64,000 nt of DNA from Aeromonas hydrophila subsp. hydrophila ATCC 7966 (GTDB lineage: Bacteria > Pseudomonadota > Gammaproteobacteria > Enterobacterales > Aeromonadaceae): the NCBI RefSeq assembly GCF_000014805.1, contig NC_008570.1, forward strand, positions 1,369,001 through 1,433,000. Direction: 5' to 3'. Positions within the stretch are counted from its first letter, which is position 1; the number at the start of each line of letters is the position of its first letter. The notes under the pieces are model-generated. The model saw nothing but the letters and a program-made list of their open reading frames with translations, ran no database searches and was not told where the DNA came from. The translations under genes and the position numbers were made by a program. This document shows, piece after piece, positions 37,570 through 45,507 of the stretch.

Positions 37570-38529
37570 CTAGAATCCATATTTGGCAATGCTAGCCTCT
37601 ATGTCAGCTCTCTTTTTATCCTTTATAACAGCTTCTACACTATTGTTGAGATTTTCAGCGAGTACCATTGCATTATCTAACAGCTTCTCTAAGTCATGTT
37701 CGCTAATCACTACTGGATTACCTTCTTTATCCTTTCCACCTCGATGCACTAAGTGGTTTCTTATCAGCGTTGCAGCTTCAATTTCACTTATGGGCCAGTT
37801 TTTTTGAACTTGAATGCCAAATGTTGCCTTGTAACGCTCAATAACTTTATTAGTGCTGTGCCAACTTGCATTTATCAAGCAATCAACGACTGCTTTGAGA
37901 AGTTCTTCGTGCATCTTTTCGATAGTTTCACCTTTGAAAGGTAAAGCTGCAATATCCTTGCTTACTTTGAACTCTATCTTTCCTTTCTCTATGCAATTTG
38001 ACACATACGTATCGTTTTTTTCCATTGACTTAACGTAGAGTTCAACATAAAGAGTTTCTAAGGCGGTGATTACATTGGTGTACAAAAGACCAAGCAAGTG
38101 TTCTTTTTGCTGTGATTTGGGATTGTTTTTTGAAAGTGCCTTTATGCTATTGATGTTTTCGCAAAACTTAATGTATGGTTGTTCTGATGATATTACGGCA
38201 TCGTAGATATCATCATCGTACCAGTCGTTGATATTATTGGAGTTTGCAGACCATTCATAACATTCATTGTTGAGATCGGCTACTAACTCTTCAATTAATT
38301 TTTCATCGATGTACTCGCCAAACATCTCTTGAAGTTCTTCACTTGCCTCATATGGCCCACCATAAATGTAAATATACCCATCTTCGCTATCGTGTGGACA
38401 CGACTCCACTGGATTTTCAAAGTTCTCGTAGAACCAGCTGCGCATTACTTCTAGTTTATTTGCTTTGCTTATGTACTTTAACGATTTGATTGGTACTTTC
38501 TTTCCGTTTACATTAAATACAATTTTCAA
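37570..38529 (-). CDS. HEPN-domain protein, putative RNase effector
   Basis: 319 aa. The C-terminal half is all-helical and carries the catalytic HEPN motif R257-N-H-L-V-H262 (Rx4H with the typical polar residue after Arg), in the context LIRNHLVHRGG. HEPN RNases act in toxin-antitoxin, abortive-infection and CRISPR accessory systems. The N-terminal ~125 residues are a separate acidic domain with YIYIYGGPYEASEELQEMFG, possibly a sensor. There is no signal peptide or transmembrane segment. The start is TTG with AAGGCG 7 nt upstream, 18 nt after the cyclase-like gene, so the two form an operon. Function as RNase is inferred from the motif only. Confidence 0.75.
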   Translation of the reverse strand: MKIVFNVNGKKVPIKSLKYISKANKLEVMRSWFYENFENPVESCPHDSEDGYIYIYGGPYEASEELQEMFGEYIDEKLIEELVADLNNECYEWSANSNNINDWYDDDIYDAVISSEQPYIKFCENINSIKALSKNNPKSQQKEHLLGLLYTNVITALETLYVELYVKSMEKNDTYVSNCIEKGKIEFKVSKDIAALPFKGETIEKMHEELLKAVVDCLINASWHSTNKVIERYKATFGIQVQKNWPISEIEAATLIRNHLVHRGGKDKEGNPVVISEHDLEKLLDNAMVLAENLNNSVEAVIKDKKRADIEASIAKYGF

Positions 38530-38547
38530 GATGCTACGCCTTATTGT

Positions 38548-39483
38548 TTAAGACTTGTGAAATCTGGGAGCTTTGACATCTATGACCTTGCCGAAAGCCG
38601 GATTGAGCTCGGGCGCTGGCGGCATCGTGATATCTATATAAGTATCTTCACCCTCAAAATCTTTATCGATTCGAATTGCAATTACTTGGTTTATAGACAT
38701 ATTAATACCCTTGAAAGAGGTATTTATCTGCTCTCCAAAATATATTTCAATGGCGGGCATATCATTTATTTTAATTAAAATTGAAGCGCCTTTCTTTTCA
38801 ATGTTGATCATCGGAATTGAGTTTATCAACTGCCAAAATGTTTTTTCAACATAGCAGTTGTTTACTTTAAATCCGTGTTTGCTACCAAGGGAATCAACAG
38901 AGTATGCCTTAGCGAAGGCGGTGTTCATTTGAAATTCTGAAGGGTTGTGTAGAAAGTTTTTATTAAGAAGTGCTTTTCCATAGTCAGTAATATTCTCTTC
39001 GTTGTATTGAAGGAACATGTTTCCTGTATATGATTCCGGTGAATATTGAACTCGCTCGCCACCGGCAAAGACAGTTCTAATTCCATATCCATAGGACCGG
39101 GTTAAGTTCATTAAGTTTCTATGGGCAACGAATAAATCTCTTAAGTAAAAAATAATAATGGGAGCATGAGCAAACTCGGGTTTACCTAAATCAACAGTAC
39201 GAGATATACCATCATTTATGACCAAAATACTTTCATATGGTGCAGGTTCTACTCCAACTAAAAATGGGCGAGCAGCAGTCTGGTATACATCATTTAGGAG
39301 CGTTATTAGACCACTATCTTGTAATTTAGAGAGATCCCATGCACATTTTTCTAATGCTGTGCCGAAACCACAAATATCTATCCAGCCAGATATACATGGG
39401 ATGACATTCAGGTTACCATGTCTAGATTTGTGGATCCATTTTTTAGAATTTTTATATTCATCTTTTTCCCAAAATCCGGCCAA
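38548..39483 (-). CDS. Diverged nucleotide-cyclase-like protein
   Basis: 311 aa, no signal peptide. Residues about 28-215 show the strand order of class III cyclases. ISGWIDICGFG has the first metal Asp (D36) in a DIxGF pattern. SILVINDGISRTV has a second Asp (D91) at the place of the GD pair. YGYGIRTVFAGGERV resembles the GIGIxxGxVxxG strand, and FLQYNEENITDYGKALLNK the following VNxAARL helix. The last ~90 residues are a separate beta-rich domain. The purine-specifying residues of adenylyl/guanylyl cyclases are not evident, so substrate and activity are open. TTG start with AGGTGAT upstream. First gene of the operon with the HEPN gene. The homology is recognised by eye. Confidence 0.55.
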   Translation of the reverse strand: MAGFWEKDEYKNSKKWIHKSRHGNLNVIPCISGWIDICGFGTALEKCAWDLSKLQDSGLITLLNDVYQTAARPFLVGVEPAPYESILVINDGISRTVDLGKPEFAHAPIIIFYLRDLFVAHRNLMNLTRSYGYGIRTVFAGGERVQYSPESYTGNMFLQYNEENITDYGKALLNKNFLHNPSEFQMNTAFAKAYSVDSLGSKHGFKVNNCYVEKTFWQLINSIPMINIEKKGASILIKINDMPAIEIYFGEQINTSFKGINMSINQVIAIRIDKDFEGEDTYIDITMPPAPELNPAFGKVIDVKAPRFHKS

Positions 39484-40002
39484 AATATCACCTCGTAAAA
39501 ATCCATGTTAAATAGCTATTCTGAGTAACAGATCCCAGAAGGATAAGAAATCAGTCTGGCTTTTATATTTAGATATGTTGATAAATAAAGATGACTGAGA
39601 AATCAATCGTTTTGAATAAGAAGCAAATCCATGGTGAAATTCTGGGACACCCATCTTCCGGTGTGGGGCGTAACGTCACCAAATCCCACGCTACCGCTCG
39701 TGGATTACAGCTTCCAATATGCTCCCTTGACCAGCGATGGCAGCAACCCATCGCAGTTCAACAGGTTCTGGATGGCTATGGTAAGCCAAACGAAACTACC
39801 TGTGCGAGCCTTAAAATGATGCAACCATCAGAATCTCATCGTTTTTTGAACTGGATCAGCAAATGGATTTGAAAGGGCATATGTGGCTATTTTCATCGCC
39901 CCAAAAGATGACTGTCTTCATCGGGGGAGGCTTTGTTATCTTGCCGGGGATGTCTGCAGGGGCGATGTGTGCCCCTTATCTCATCTCAACAGGAGCAATC
40001 AG
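39484..40002. other. Intergenic end of the islet, possible relic sequence
   Basis: This stretch holds the presumed leftward promoter of the cyclase-like/HEPN operon (AT-rich, 39484-39600). From about 39600 to 39880 the composition is intermediate, with three overlapping short frames (93 codons plus at 39591, 62 codons plus at 39631, 60 codons minus at 39751). None has a good ribosome-binding site or a family I recognise. ACACC / GGTGT (39648-39665) forms a small stem. It may be debris from the insertion event. Confidence 0.4.
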
Positions 40003-40230
40003 ATGGCGTTAAAGATGCGATCCCGCAGGGAGAAGGTGGGCAGCGGCCTTGGGCTGCTGCTCGGGATCATCGGCTTCAATCTGCTGGTGCCTGTTTTCTT
40101 TGAAAAGCAGGCGGGCTTTGATGGCAACCAGATGCTCTGGGCCGCCGTGACGGCGCTGGTCTGCTCCGAGCTGGGGGCCAGGATAGGCAAGTGGCTGGAT
40201 CGCCGGGAGCAAACGAGCGCTGGCGACTGA
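40003..40230 (+). CDS. Small two-helix membrane protein
   Basis: 75 aa: a basic N-terminus (MALKMRSRREKVGS), a first helix (GLGLLLGIIGFNLLVPVFF), a second segment (MLWAAVTALVCSELGARIG) and a charged end. AGGAGC lies 7 nt before the ATG; the longer frame from 39883 lacks support. High G+C marks the return to host-like sequence. It ends 2 bp from a convergent regulator gene. Family unknown. Confidence 0.62.
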   Translation: MALKMRSRREKVGSGLGLLLGIIGFNLLVPVFFEKQAGFDGNQMLWAAVTALVCSELGARIGKWLDRREQTSAGD

Positions 40231-40231
40231 T

Positions 40232-41275
40232 TCAGGAGGCGGCCGACAGGTCGCGGGTTGCTCTGAACTGGCTGGGAGTCAGACCGGTGATGCGCTGAAA
40301 CTCGCGATTGAAGTTGGATTTGGTCTGAAAACCGGCGTTCATCAAGATCTGGGTGATGCTCTCATCCGTGTTAAGCAGAGCCTGCTTGACATGGGCAATC
40401 CGATATTCGTTGATGACCCTGGGGATGCTCTGCTGGCACACCAGATTGACGGCACTGGAGATCTGCTTGGCGGGAATGCCCAGTTTGCGTGAGAGACGGG
40501 CTAGGGTCAGCTCAGGATCCAGATAGCAGGCTTTCTCTTTCATCAGGTTATCCAGCAGGGCCACTATCTCCCGGGCACGATCTTCGCTCAGCAGTTGCGC
40601 TTTCTCCGCAGGCTCGGGAACGGAGGCTGGCATCTCCTCCTCTTCTGCGTCAGCGGTATTGACCCCCACCATCACCACGGCCGCCGCCAGCATGGGCACC
40701 AGCATCAGGTGACCCAGCGACAGGATGTAGGGCGCCAGCTGGCCTTGATTGAAGGCGAAGTCGAGGGAGATTGCGGCATCGATGGCCGCCGAAAACAGCA
40801 GCATCCAGCCCGCGATATGTTCCGCCCGTCTGACCCCCTCCCACTCATTGAACGAGACATAAAGCAGTAGTTGCGTCTTATCGGAAAAACGCACCAACGC
40901 GATGCCGTAGCAGAGATAGATGGAGGTCAGCAGGCCATCCAGCGGCAGTGGCAACCAGTTGTGGGTCAGCATGCCAAGGGTAACCAGCGCGGGACCGATG
41001 CCGTGCAGCCAGGAGAAGCGGGCCCCTGGCGCCCTGGCCCGGCTGAAGATATGCCAGGCGGCCACCGGAATAAGTGAGGCGAGGATCGGCTGCGCGAGAC
41101 TGAGCAGCGCCAGATCGAAGGTCCAGCGCAGCCCCACCACGCCGGTGGTGATGGCGCACAGCAGCAAAAAGAGGGCGGTCGTTCTGGCCGCCCGGCCGAG
41201 GCGCGCCAGCAGCACGGCGGCCAGCAGAGCCAGCAGCAAGGAGACGATAAAGGGTATGGGTATGGCCAGCATCAT
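40232..41275 (-). CDS. Membrane-embedded AraC-type regulator
   Basis: 347 aa. About six or seven transmembrane helices fill residues 3-205 (LAIPIPFIVSLLLALLAAVLLA and following), then an acidic linker (NTADAEEEEMPASVPEP). The C-terminal ~100 residues are an AraC DNA-binding domain (LTLARLSRKLGIPAKQISSAVN and ITQILMNAGFQTKSNFNREFQRITGLTPSQFR). Such fusions should bind DNA from the membrane. The start at 41275 (or 41272) begins at the first helix with GGGA upstream; a frame to 41317 is open but unsupported. Confidence 0.78.
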   Translation of the reverse strand: MMLAIPIPFIVSLLLALLAAVLLARLGRAARTTALFLLLCAITTGVVGLRWTFDLALLSLAQPILASLIPVAAWHIFSRARAPGARFSWLHGIGPALVTLGMLTHNWLPLPLDGLLTSIYLCYGIALVRFSDKTQLLLYVSFNEWEGVRRAEHIAGWMLLFSAAIDAAISLDFAFNQGQLAPYILSLGHLMLVPMLAAAVVMVGVNTADAEEEEMPASVPEPAEKAQLLSEDRAREIVALLDNLMKEKACYLDPELTLARLSRKLGIPAKQISSAVNLVCQQSIPRVINEYRIAHVKQALLNTDESITQILMNAGFQTKSNFNREFQRITGLTPSQFRATRDLSAAS

Positions 41276-41463
41276 GTATCCCGTGTGCAAAGAGAGGCCG
41301 TTGACCGGCGGCGGCATGCCAGCATAACGGCTTGGGTCAGGCGAATGAAGCCCATGATGGCGCGGGCGCGGTTCGAGGACGACCTGAAACCGGTTTGAGG
41401 ACGCCAGGGGGCGCTTTGCTCCCCATGATAAGGGCTCCCAATCACCATAAAAGGCAGGTATCC

Positions 41464-41805
41464 ATGTTCTCTTTCTACTGGCTGGGGTGGCAACGCGCCC
41501 TGGATTTTTCGGGTCGCGCCACCCGGGCCGAATGTGGGTGGTTCATGTTGGGCCATCTGTTGGTCACCCTGATCTGCATCTGGCTGGACGTGCTGCTTGC
41601 CAACCTGGGTTGGCTGGATCTGGGCTACGGCCTGGTAAGCAGCGTGCCCCTGATTGCGCTTATCGTGCGTCGCTTGCACGACACCGGTCGCTCCGGTTGG
41701 TGGGGCTGGGTCTTTCTGGTGCCGGCCGTGGGGCCCTTGCTGCTTATCTATTTGCTGGCGCAGCAAAGCGGGGCAACCCATGTTGGCAAGGAGGCATCGG
41801 CATGA
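41464..41805 (+). CDS. DUF805 membrane protein
   Basis: 113 aa. It has the DUF805 pattern: FYWLGWQRALDFSGRATRAE at the start, transmembrane segments at about 27-47 and 53-66, then VRRLHDTGRSGWWGWVFLVPAVGPLLLIYLL. Found in many bacteria; function unknown. The ATG has GGCAGG 7 nt upstream. The stop overlaps the next start (ATGA), so the pair is translationally coupled. Confidence 0.85.
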   Translation: MFSFYWLGWQRALDFSGRATRAECGWFMLGHLLVTLICIWLDVLLANLGWLDLGYGLVSSVPLIALIVRRLHDTGRSGWWGWVFLVPAVGPLLLIYLLAQQSGATHVGKEASA

Positions 41806-42284
41806 GACACGCACTCTGGTTGTTTATGCTGTGCAGCTCGCTGACGGTGGCTGCCGTCGACAATCCCCACGATTTTCCCAAGGGGGCACTGGGCCTGCTG
41901 CAGGTCGACAGCCTGACCCGTGGCGAGCTGCTGTGGATGCAAGGGCGGGTGGGGGAGGGAACCTATACCACCACTGATGCCGAGGGGCGTCACTGCGCCA
42001 TCCGGGTGCCGGTGGCGGTCGGCAAGCTGGCGAGCAGCGGCCTTGGCATCGACTCCGCCGCGGGGCTGGCCATCGTCGTCATGACGCCGCGGCTCGATGT
42101 GGCGCTCAGCAAGGGTGAGCGGGTGAACAGCAGCGACTTCATCTTCTCCCGCGAGGCCGCTGACCTGGCGGCCGACGGCTATATCGTCAGCGGGATCGCG
42201 GCAGACGAAGGGTTTGTGCTGAACTCGCGGCGGCGCTGGATAGCCTGGCTGCTGGAAGACAAACCGGCGCTGCGCTGTCAGTAA
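41802..42284 (+). CDS. Periplasmic hypothetical protein
   Basis: 160 aa with a Sec signal peptide (MRHALWLFMLCSSLTVAAVDN, cleavage near residue 18-20). The mature part is beta-rich (LAIVVMTPRLDVALSKGERVNSSDFIFSREAADL) and contains two Cys that could pair. It loosely recalls SAF/FlgA-type beta-clip domains, but I cannot confirm this. It overlaps the DUF805 gene by four bases (ATGA). Confidence 0.65.
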   Translation: MRHALWLFMLCSSLTVAAVDNPHDFPKGALGLLQVDSLTRGELLWMQGRVGEGTYTTTDAEGRHCAIRVPVAVGKLASSGLGIDSAAGLAIVVMTPRLDVALSKGERVNSSDFIFSREAADLAADGYIVSGIAADEGFVLNSRRRWIAWLLEDKPALRCQ

Positions 42285-42338
42285 GGTCTCCTCGTCGGGA
42301 GGATGCGCCGGCCAAAGAAGGCCCACTGGCTGGTGCGC

Positions 42339-42773
42339 CTACTGCCACACTTCCTGCCCCTTGGCATTGAGCAGGGTGTGAAAGAGATAGTGATCGTCCC
42401 GATCGTAATAGACGGTGAGGGTGTGCTGCTGGGTATAATCCGCCGCCACGCCGGCCACCGTCATGGGTATCAGGATCAGCTCCCCCAGCCCCATAGTCAC
42501 GGCGCTCGCCGTGGCCTGGCCATTGCCATCACCGCGTTTGTGGATCTTGCCGAGCACGGTAAAGCGATCGCAGCCCTGCACCTTATCCTCGGTCAGATAG
42601 GTGGCCTGCTGGCAGAGCTGGGGCTCGCCCAGTTCGGCGCGAATGGTCGCGCGGGTCTGCCCCGCTGCCAGGGTCTCGCGAAAGCGCCCCGAGTAGTGAT
42701 CGATGGCGGCGGCGCAGCCGCTTAGCAGCCCGATCAGCAGCAGCGGTGCGAGCCGCAAACAGGCGCGTTTCAT
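42339..42773 (-). CDS. Putative lipoprotein
   Basis: 144 aa. The lipoprotein signal ends in LLSGC (lipidated Cys at 20). The mature protein has a SmpA/OmlA-like stretch (TLAAGQTRATIRAELGEPQ) and a glycine-rich hydrophobic region (AVTMGLGELILIPMTVAGVAAD), then strands ending LTVYYDRDDHYLFHTLL. It might sit in the outer membrane. Exact family unknown. It overlaps the upstream DinB-like gene by ATGA, so they form an operon. Confidence 0.72.
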   Translation of the reverse strand: MKRACLRLAPLLLIGLLSGCAAAIDHYSGRFRETLAAGQTRATIRAELGEPQLCQQATYLTEDKVQGCDRFTVLGKIHKRGDGNGQATASAVTMGLGELILIPMTVAGVAADYTQQHTLTVYYDRDDHYLFHTLLNAKGQEVWQ

Positions 42774-43303
42774 GGGCGGGCCTCGCCATCTGTCAGGGCC
42801 GCATCGCCCCGCCGCCTGGGTTCACTGCGATGCAAAAAGGTGGTCAGGGTATCGCGCGGCGGCGTGATGCCGCACTGCACCAGAATGCGCCCGATCGCCC
42901 CCCTGTGATAGCCGCCGTGGGTCACCAGGTGCAACAGCATCTCGGCGCGGCTCATCTGCCCCTTGTCGCCATCCACGAAGTTGAACGAGAGCACGGCCTC
43001 GCCATCTGCCTGGCTCAGGCCGGCAACGTACTCCAGATACCAGGCATCCAGCTTGCCGATGGCGGTGCGCAGCATCGCCAGGGTCGGTGTCTCCGGGGTA
43101 TTGGTGGCGGTAAAGCTGTGCCGTTCCCCCAGCAGATTGGCCTTGAAGATGGCATCGACCACATGGATATGGTTGAAGATGCGCAGGGCCGTGTGGTGGG
43201 CCTCACCATCTTGCGCGGCATCCAGGGTGGCGAGGGCATCCAGCAGTTCGCCATCGGCCCAGGCCTTGTAGCGAAACAGCGAGAGCAGGGTTGAGCTTGG
43301 CAT
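42770..43303 (-). CDS. DinB-family protein
   Basis: 177 aa four-helix bundle of the DinB/YfiT type. It starts LSLFRYKAWADGELLDAL and has the candidate metal histidines at IFNHIHVVDAIFKANLLG and LLHLVTHGGYHRGAIGRIL. DinB proteins bind divalent metal and include thiol-dependent transferases; the substrate is unknown. The start has GGAGTGCC before ATG. It is coupled to the lipoprotein gene. Confidence 0.82.
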   Translation of the reverse strand: MPSSTLLSLFRYKAWADGELLDALATLDAAQDGEAHHTALRIFNHIHVVDAIFKANLLGERHSFTATNTPETPTLAMLRTAIGKLDAWYLEYVAGLSQADGEAVLSFNFVDGDKGQMSRAEMLLHLVTHGGYHRGAIGRILVQCGITPPRDTLTTFLHRSEPRRRGDAALTDGEARP

Positions 43304-43490
43304 GGCACTCCTTGGCGCGTCTTATGTCCAAAAGCGGACATCTTAGCCAGATGGAGCCCCAAATAACACTCCCCCGGCAGAGGGCAGGGTTGGGCCAGCC
43401 ATCGGCTGTGTCCGGGTCGGCGGGGATGCTACCCTGTCAGCCGTTGCCGGATAAAACTGCGCCCATAACCCGCCGCCACAAGGAGTCCCC

Positions 43491-44399
43491 ATGCGCATTG
43501 CCCTCGTAGGTCTTGGTGATATCGCCCAGAAAGCCTATCTGCCGCTGCTTGCCAGTGACGAGCAAGTCACCCCGCTGCTCTGTACCCGCAATCCAGCGGT
43601 ATTGGATAAGCTGGCTCGCCAGTACCGGATCGCCGAGTGCTTTACCGAGCTGGGCGACCTGCTGGCAAGCCGCCCGGATGCGGTGATGATCCACGCCGCC
43701 ACTGCGGTGCACCTTGAGCTGGCCGCCCAGTGCCTGCGCGCCGGCATCCCCACCTTTGTCGACAAGCCGCTCTGCGACACTCTTGCCGGGGTAGAGGAGC
43801 TCGCCAACCTGGCGCTGGCGCAGAACCGCCCGCTGTTTGTGGGCTTCAACCGCCGCTATCTGCCCGCCATGAGCGCGGCCCGCGGCCAGCTGCTTACCGA
43901 GCTCAACTGGCAAAAGCACCGCCACGCCTTGCCGGGGGCGCCGCGCTCGTTTCTGTTCGACGACTTCATCCATGTGCTCGACAGCCTCTGCTACTACGGC
44001 GGCGCGCCTGATGGGGATCTGCATGCGGTGCTGCGGCGCTGTGCCCGTCAACCCGAGCTGCTGGCCGGGGTGAGCGTTGCCTGGCAGAGCGGGCAGGTGG
44101 CGGTGAGCGGCAGCATGAACCGCAGCGCCGGCCTCACCGAGGAGCGCATCGATGCCTATGGCGACAACCTCTCCCTGCATATCGAAAATTGCACCCGGGG
44201 CACCCTGGCCCGCGATAAAACCGTGCAGACCCTGGCCCCCGACGACTGGCAGTCGGTGCTTACCCAACGGGGCTTTGCCGCCATGCTGGCTCACTGGTAT
44301 CAGCAGATTGAAGCGGGGCGGGCCGACGGGGCGCTGATTGAGAGCTACCTGCACAGCCACCGGCTGGCAGAGCGACTGGTGGCCTTGGCGGGGGAGTGA
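43491..44399 (+). CDS. Gfo/Idh/MocA family oxidoreductase
   Basis: 302 aa. The N-terminal Rossmann fold has IALVGLGDIAQKAYLPLL (GxGxxA) and ends with the catalytic-site motif DKPLCDT (family pattern EKP, here with Asp). The C-terminal half is the alpha/beta dimerisation domain. It should be an NAD(P)-dependent oxidoreductase acting on a sugar or related polyol; the substrate is unknown. AAGGAG is 7 nt before the ATG. Monocistronic. Confidence 0.86.
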   Translation: MRIALVGLGDIAQKAYLPLLASDEQVTPLLCTRNPAVLDKLARQYRIAECFTELGDLLASRPDAVMIHAATAVHLELAAQCLRAGIPTFVDKPLCDTLAGVEELANLALAQNRPLFVGFNRRYLPAMSAARGQLLTELNWQKHRHALPGAPRSFLFDDFIHVLDSLCYYGGAPDGDLHAVLRRCARQPELLAGVSVAWQSGQVAVSGSMNRSAGLTEERIDAYGDNLSLHIENCTRGTLARDKTVQTLAPDDWQSVLTQRGFAAMLAHWYQQIEAGRADGALIESYLHSHRLAERLVALAGE

Positions 44400-44574
44400 G
44401 GGTGATCGCCGCGCAGGGCCATGGGCGGGGCGGCGGGCGAAAAAATCGCCGGACCACTGTATGAGATGGCGCATCCCTGCGCAGTTGATTGGCGGGGGCG
44501 CTGCCGCGCAAGCCAAGCGGGCGCTTGTTTGCTATCTTGGCGGCCATGAACTGCCAGCAGAGCGACAGAGTGTG

Positions 44575-44667
44575 ATGAACCAGCTATTGAAACGGGGTGG
44601 CCGGCTGGCTGCCCTTGCCAAACGGCAGCGGATCCCCGCCATGATGGCCAGGGTGGCCCGTCCATGA
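44575..44667 (+). CDS. Possible 30-aa basic peptide coupled to ruvC
   Basis: ATG at 44575 opens a 30-codon frame ([20 protein letters not shown] and ten more residues) whose TGA overlaps the ruvC ATG in an ATGA. The peptide is strongly basic. The ribosome-binding site is weak (AGAG). The coupling geometry suggests it may be translated to load ribosomes on ruvC, but it may equally be chance. Confidence 0.3.
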   Translation: MNQLLKRGGRLAALAKRQRIPAMMARVARP

Positions 44668-45185
44668 GCATCATTTTGGGGATAGACCCGGGTTCGCGCA
44701 TCACAGGTTACGGGGTCATTCGCATCGTGGCAGGCAAGGCGGAGTACCTGGGCTCGGGCTGCATCCGCACCGATCTGGGCGAACTGCCTTCGCGCCTCAA
44801 GCAGGTCTATGACGGAGTGAGCGAGATCATCACCCAGTTCAAACCCGACGAGTTCGCCATCGAGCGGGTCTTTATGGCACGCAACGCGGATTCGGCTTTG
44901 AAGCTGGGTCAGGCTCGCGGCAGCGCCATCGTGGCGGCGGTCAATGCCCTGCTGCCGGTCAGCGAATACTCGGCCACCCAGATCAAGCAGGCGGTGGTGG
45001 GCACGGGCGGCGCGGCCAAGGAGCAGGTGCAGCACATGGTGACCCACCTGCTCAAGCTCTCGGCCACCCCTCAGGCGGATGCGGCGGATGCCCTCGGGGT
45101 GGCGCTTTGCCACTTCCATACCCGCCAGATCCTGATCAAGATGGCCGGGCGCAGCACGGGATCGGTGCGCGGTCGTTACCGCTGA
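44664..45185 (+). CDS. ruvC: Holliday junction resolvase RuvC
   Basis: 173 aa, as in E. coli. It cleaves Holliday junctions as a dimer with RuvAB. The acidic catalytic residues are in place: D8 in LGIDPGSR, Glu in FAIERVF, and the Asp pair in [14 protein letters not shown]. The usual neighbours yebC, ruvA and ruvB are not here: upstream is an oxidoreductase and downstream aqpZ. A perfect hairpin follows the stop codon. Confidence 0.95.
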   Translation: MSIILGIDPGSRITGYGVIRIVAGKAEYLGSGCIRTDLGELPSRLKQVYDGVSEIITQFKPDEFAIERVFMARNADSALKLGQARGSAIVAAVNALLPVSEYSATQIKQAVVGTGGAAKEQVQHMVTHLLKLSATPQADAADALGVALCHFHTRQILIKMAGRSTGSVRGRYR

Positions 45186-45188
45186 GCC

Positions 45189-45217
45189 GAGATTGCCGGT
45201 CTGATGCCGGCAATCTC
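45189..45217 (+). terminator. Hairpin after ruvC, possible terminator
   Basis: GAGATTGCCGG / CCGGCAATCTC, an 11-bp perfect stem with a 7-nt loop, but no T-run. It could be a factor-assisted terminator or protect the mRNA end. Confidence 0.6.
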
Positions 45218-45507
45218 AGGCAAGCGGCCATGTGCCGGCTGGTTGCCCCTCTGGCGGCGACTGTCGGCAAAAGCCTCAACAGAGTCACAAGCTGTCGCAC
45301 TGCCTGCCTGCCGCAAGGCGCAGCCCGCCCGGGTGCTAACGACAATCTTCTCAGTTAATCAACGACTTGTGACGCAAGTCACGTTTTCAGGCCTTCATCG
45401 CTTCCCTTCGCTTGCCCGAACGGGACTCCCATAATGTGCGCCGGCCGCGTGGTGCGGCCCGGTGAGCCGCTGGCTCCCGCTTCATCCATCATTGGGAGAG
45501 TTGAGAA
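45218..45507 (+). promoter_or_regulatory. aqpZ upstream region with a CRP-like site
   Basis: TGTGACGCAAGTCACG at 45368-45383 fits the CRP pattern TGTGA-N6-TCACA in all but the last base and lies 125 bp before the aqpZ start. This suggests cAMP-CRP control of aqpZ. Promoter hexamers could not be fixed with confidence. No gene was found in the rest of this 290-bp stretch. Confidence 0.5.

Larger units (their letters stand above)
37341..39990. other. AT-rich accessory islet carrying a HEPN/cyclase-like operon
   Basis: Base composition falls from above 60% G+C in ygiQ to about 40% here and returns to normal near 39.99 kb. Codon use in the two genes inside is AT-rich (AAA, AAT, ATT, TAT), unlike every neighbour. 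The islet begins just after the ygiQ terminator. No integrase, transposase, tRNA or clear flanking direct repeat was found, so the mode of entry is unknown. Acquisition by horizontal transfer is inferred from composition and content. Confidence 0.8.

Noticed and set aside
39591..39872. 93-codon frame at the islet edge
   Set aside because: No ribosome-binding site and no recognisable family, and other frames of equal quality overlap it; reported only as intergenic sequence.
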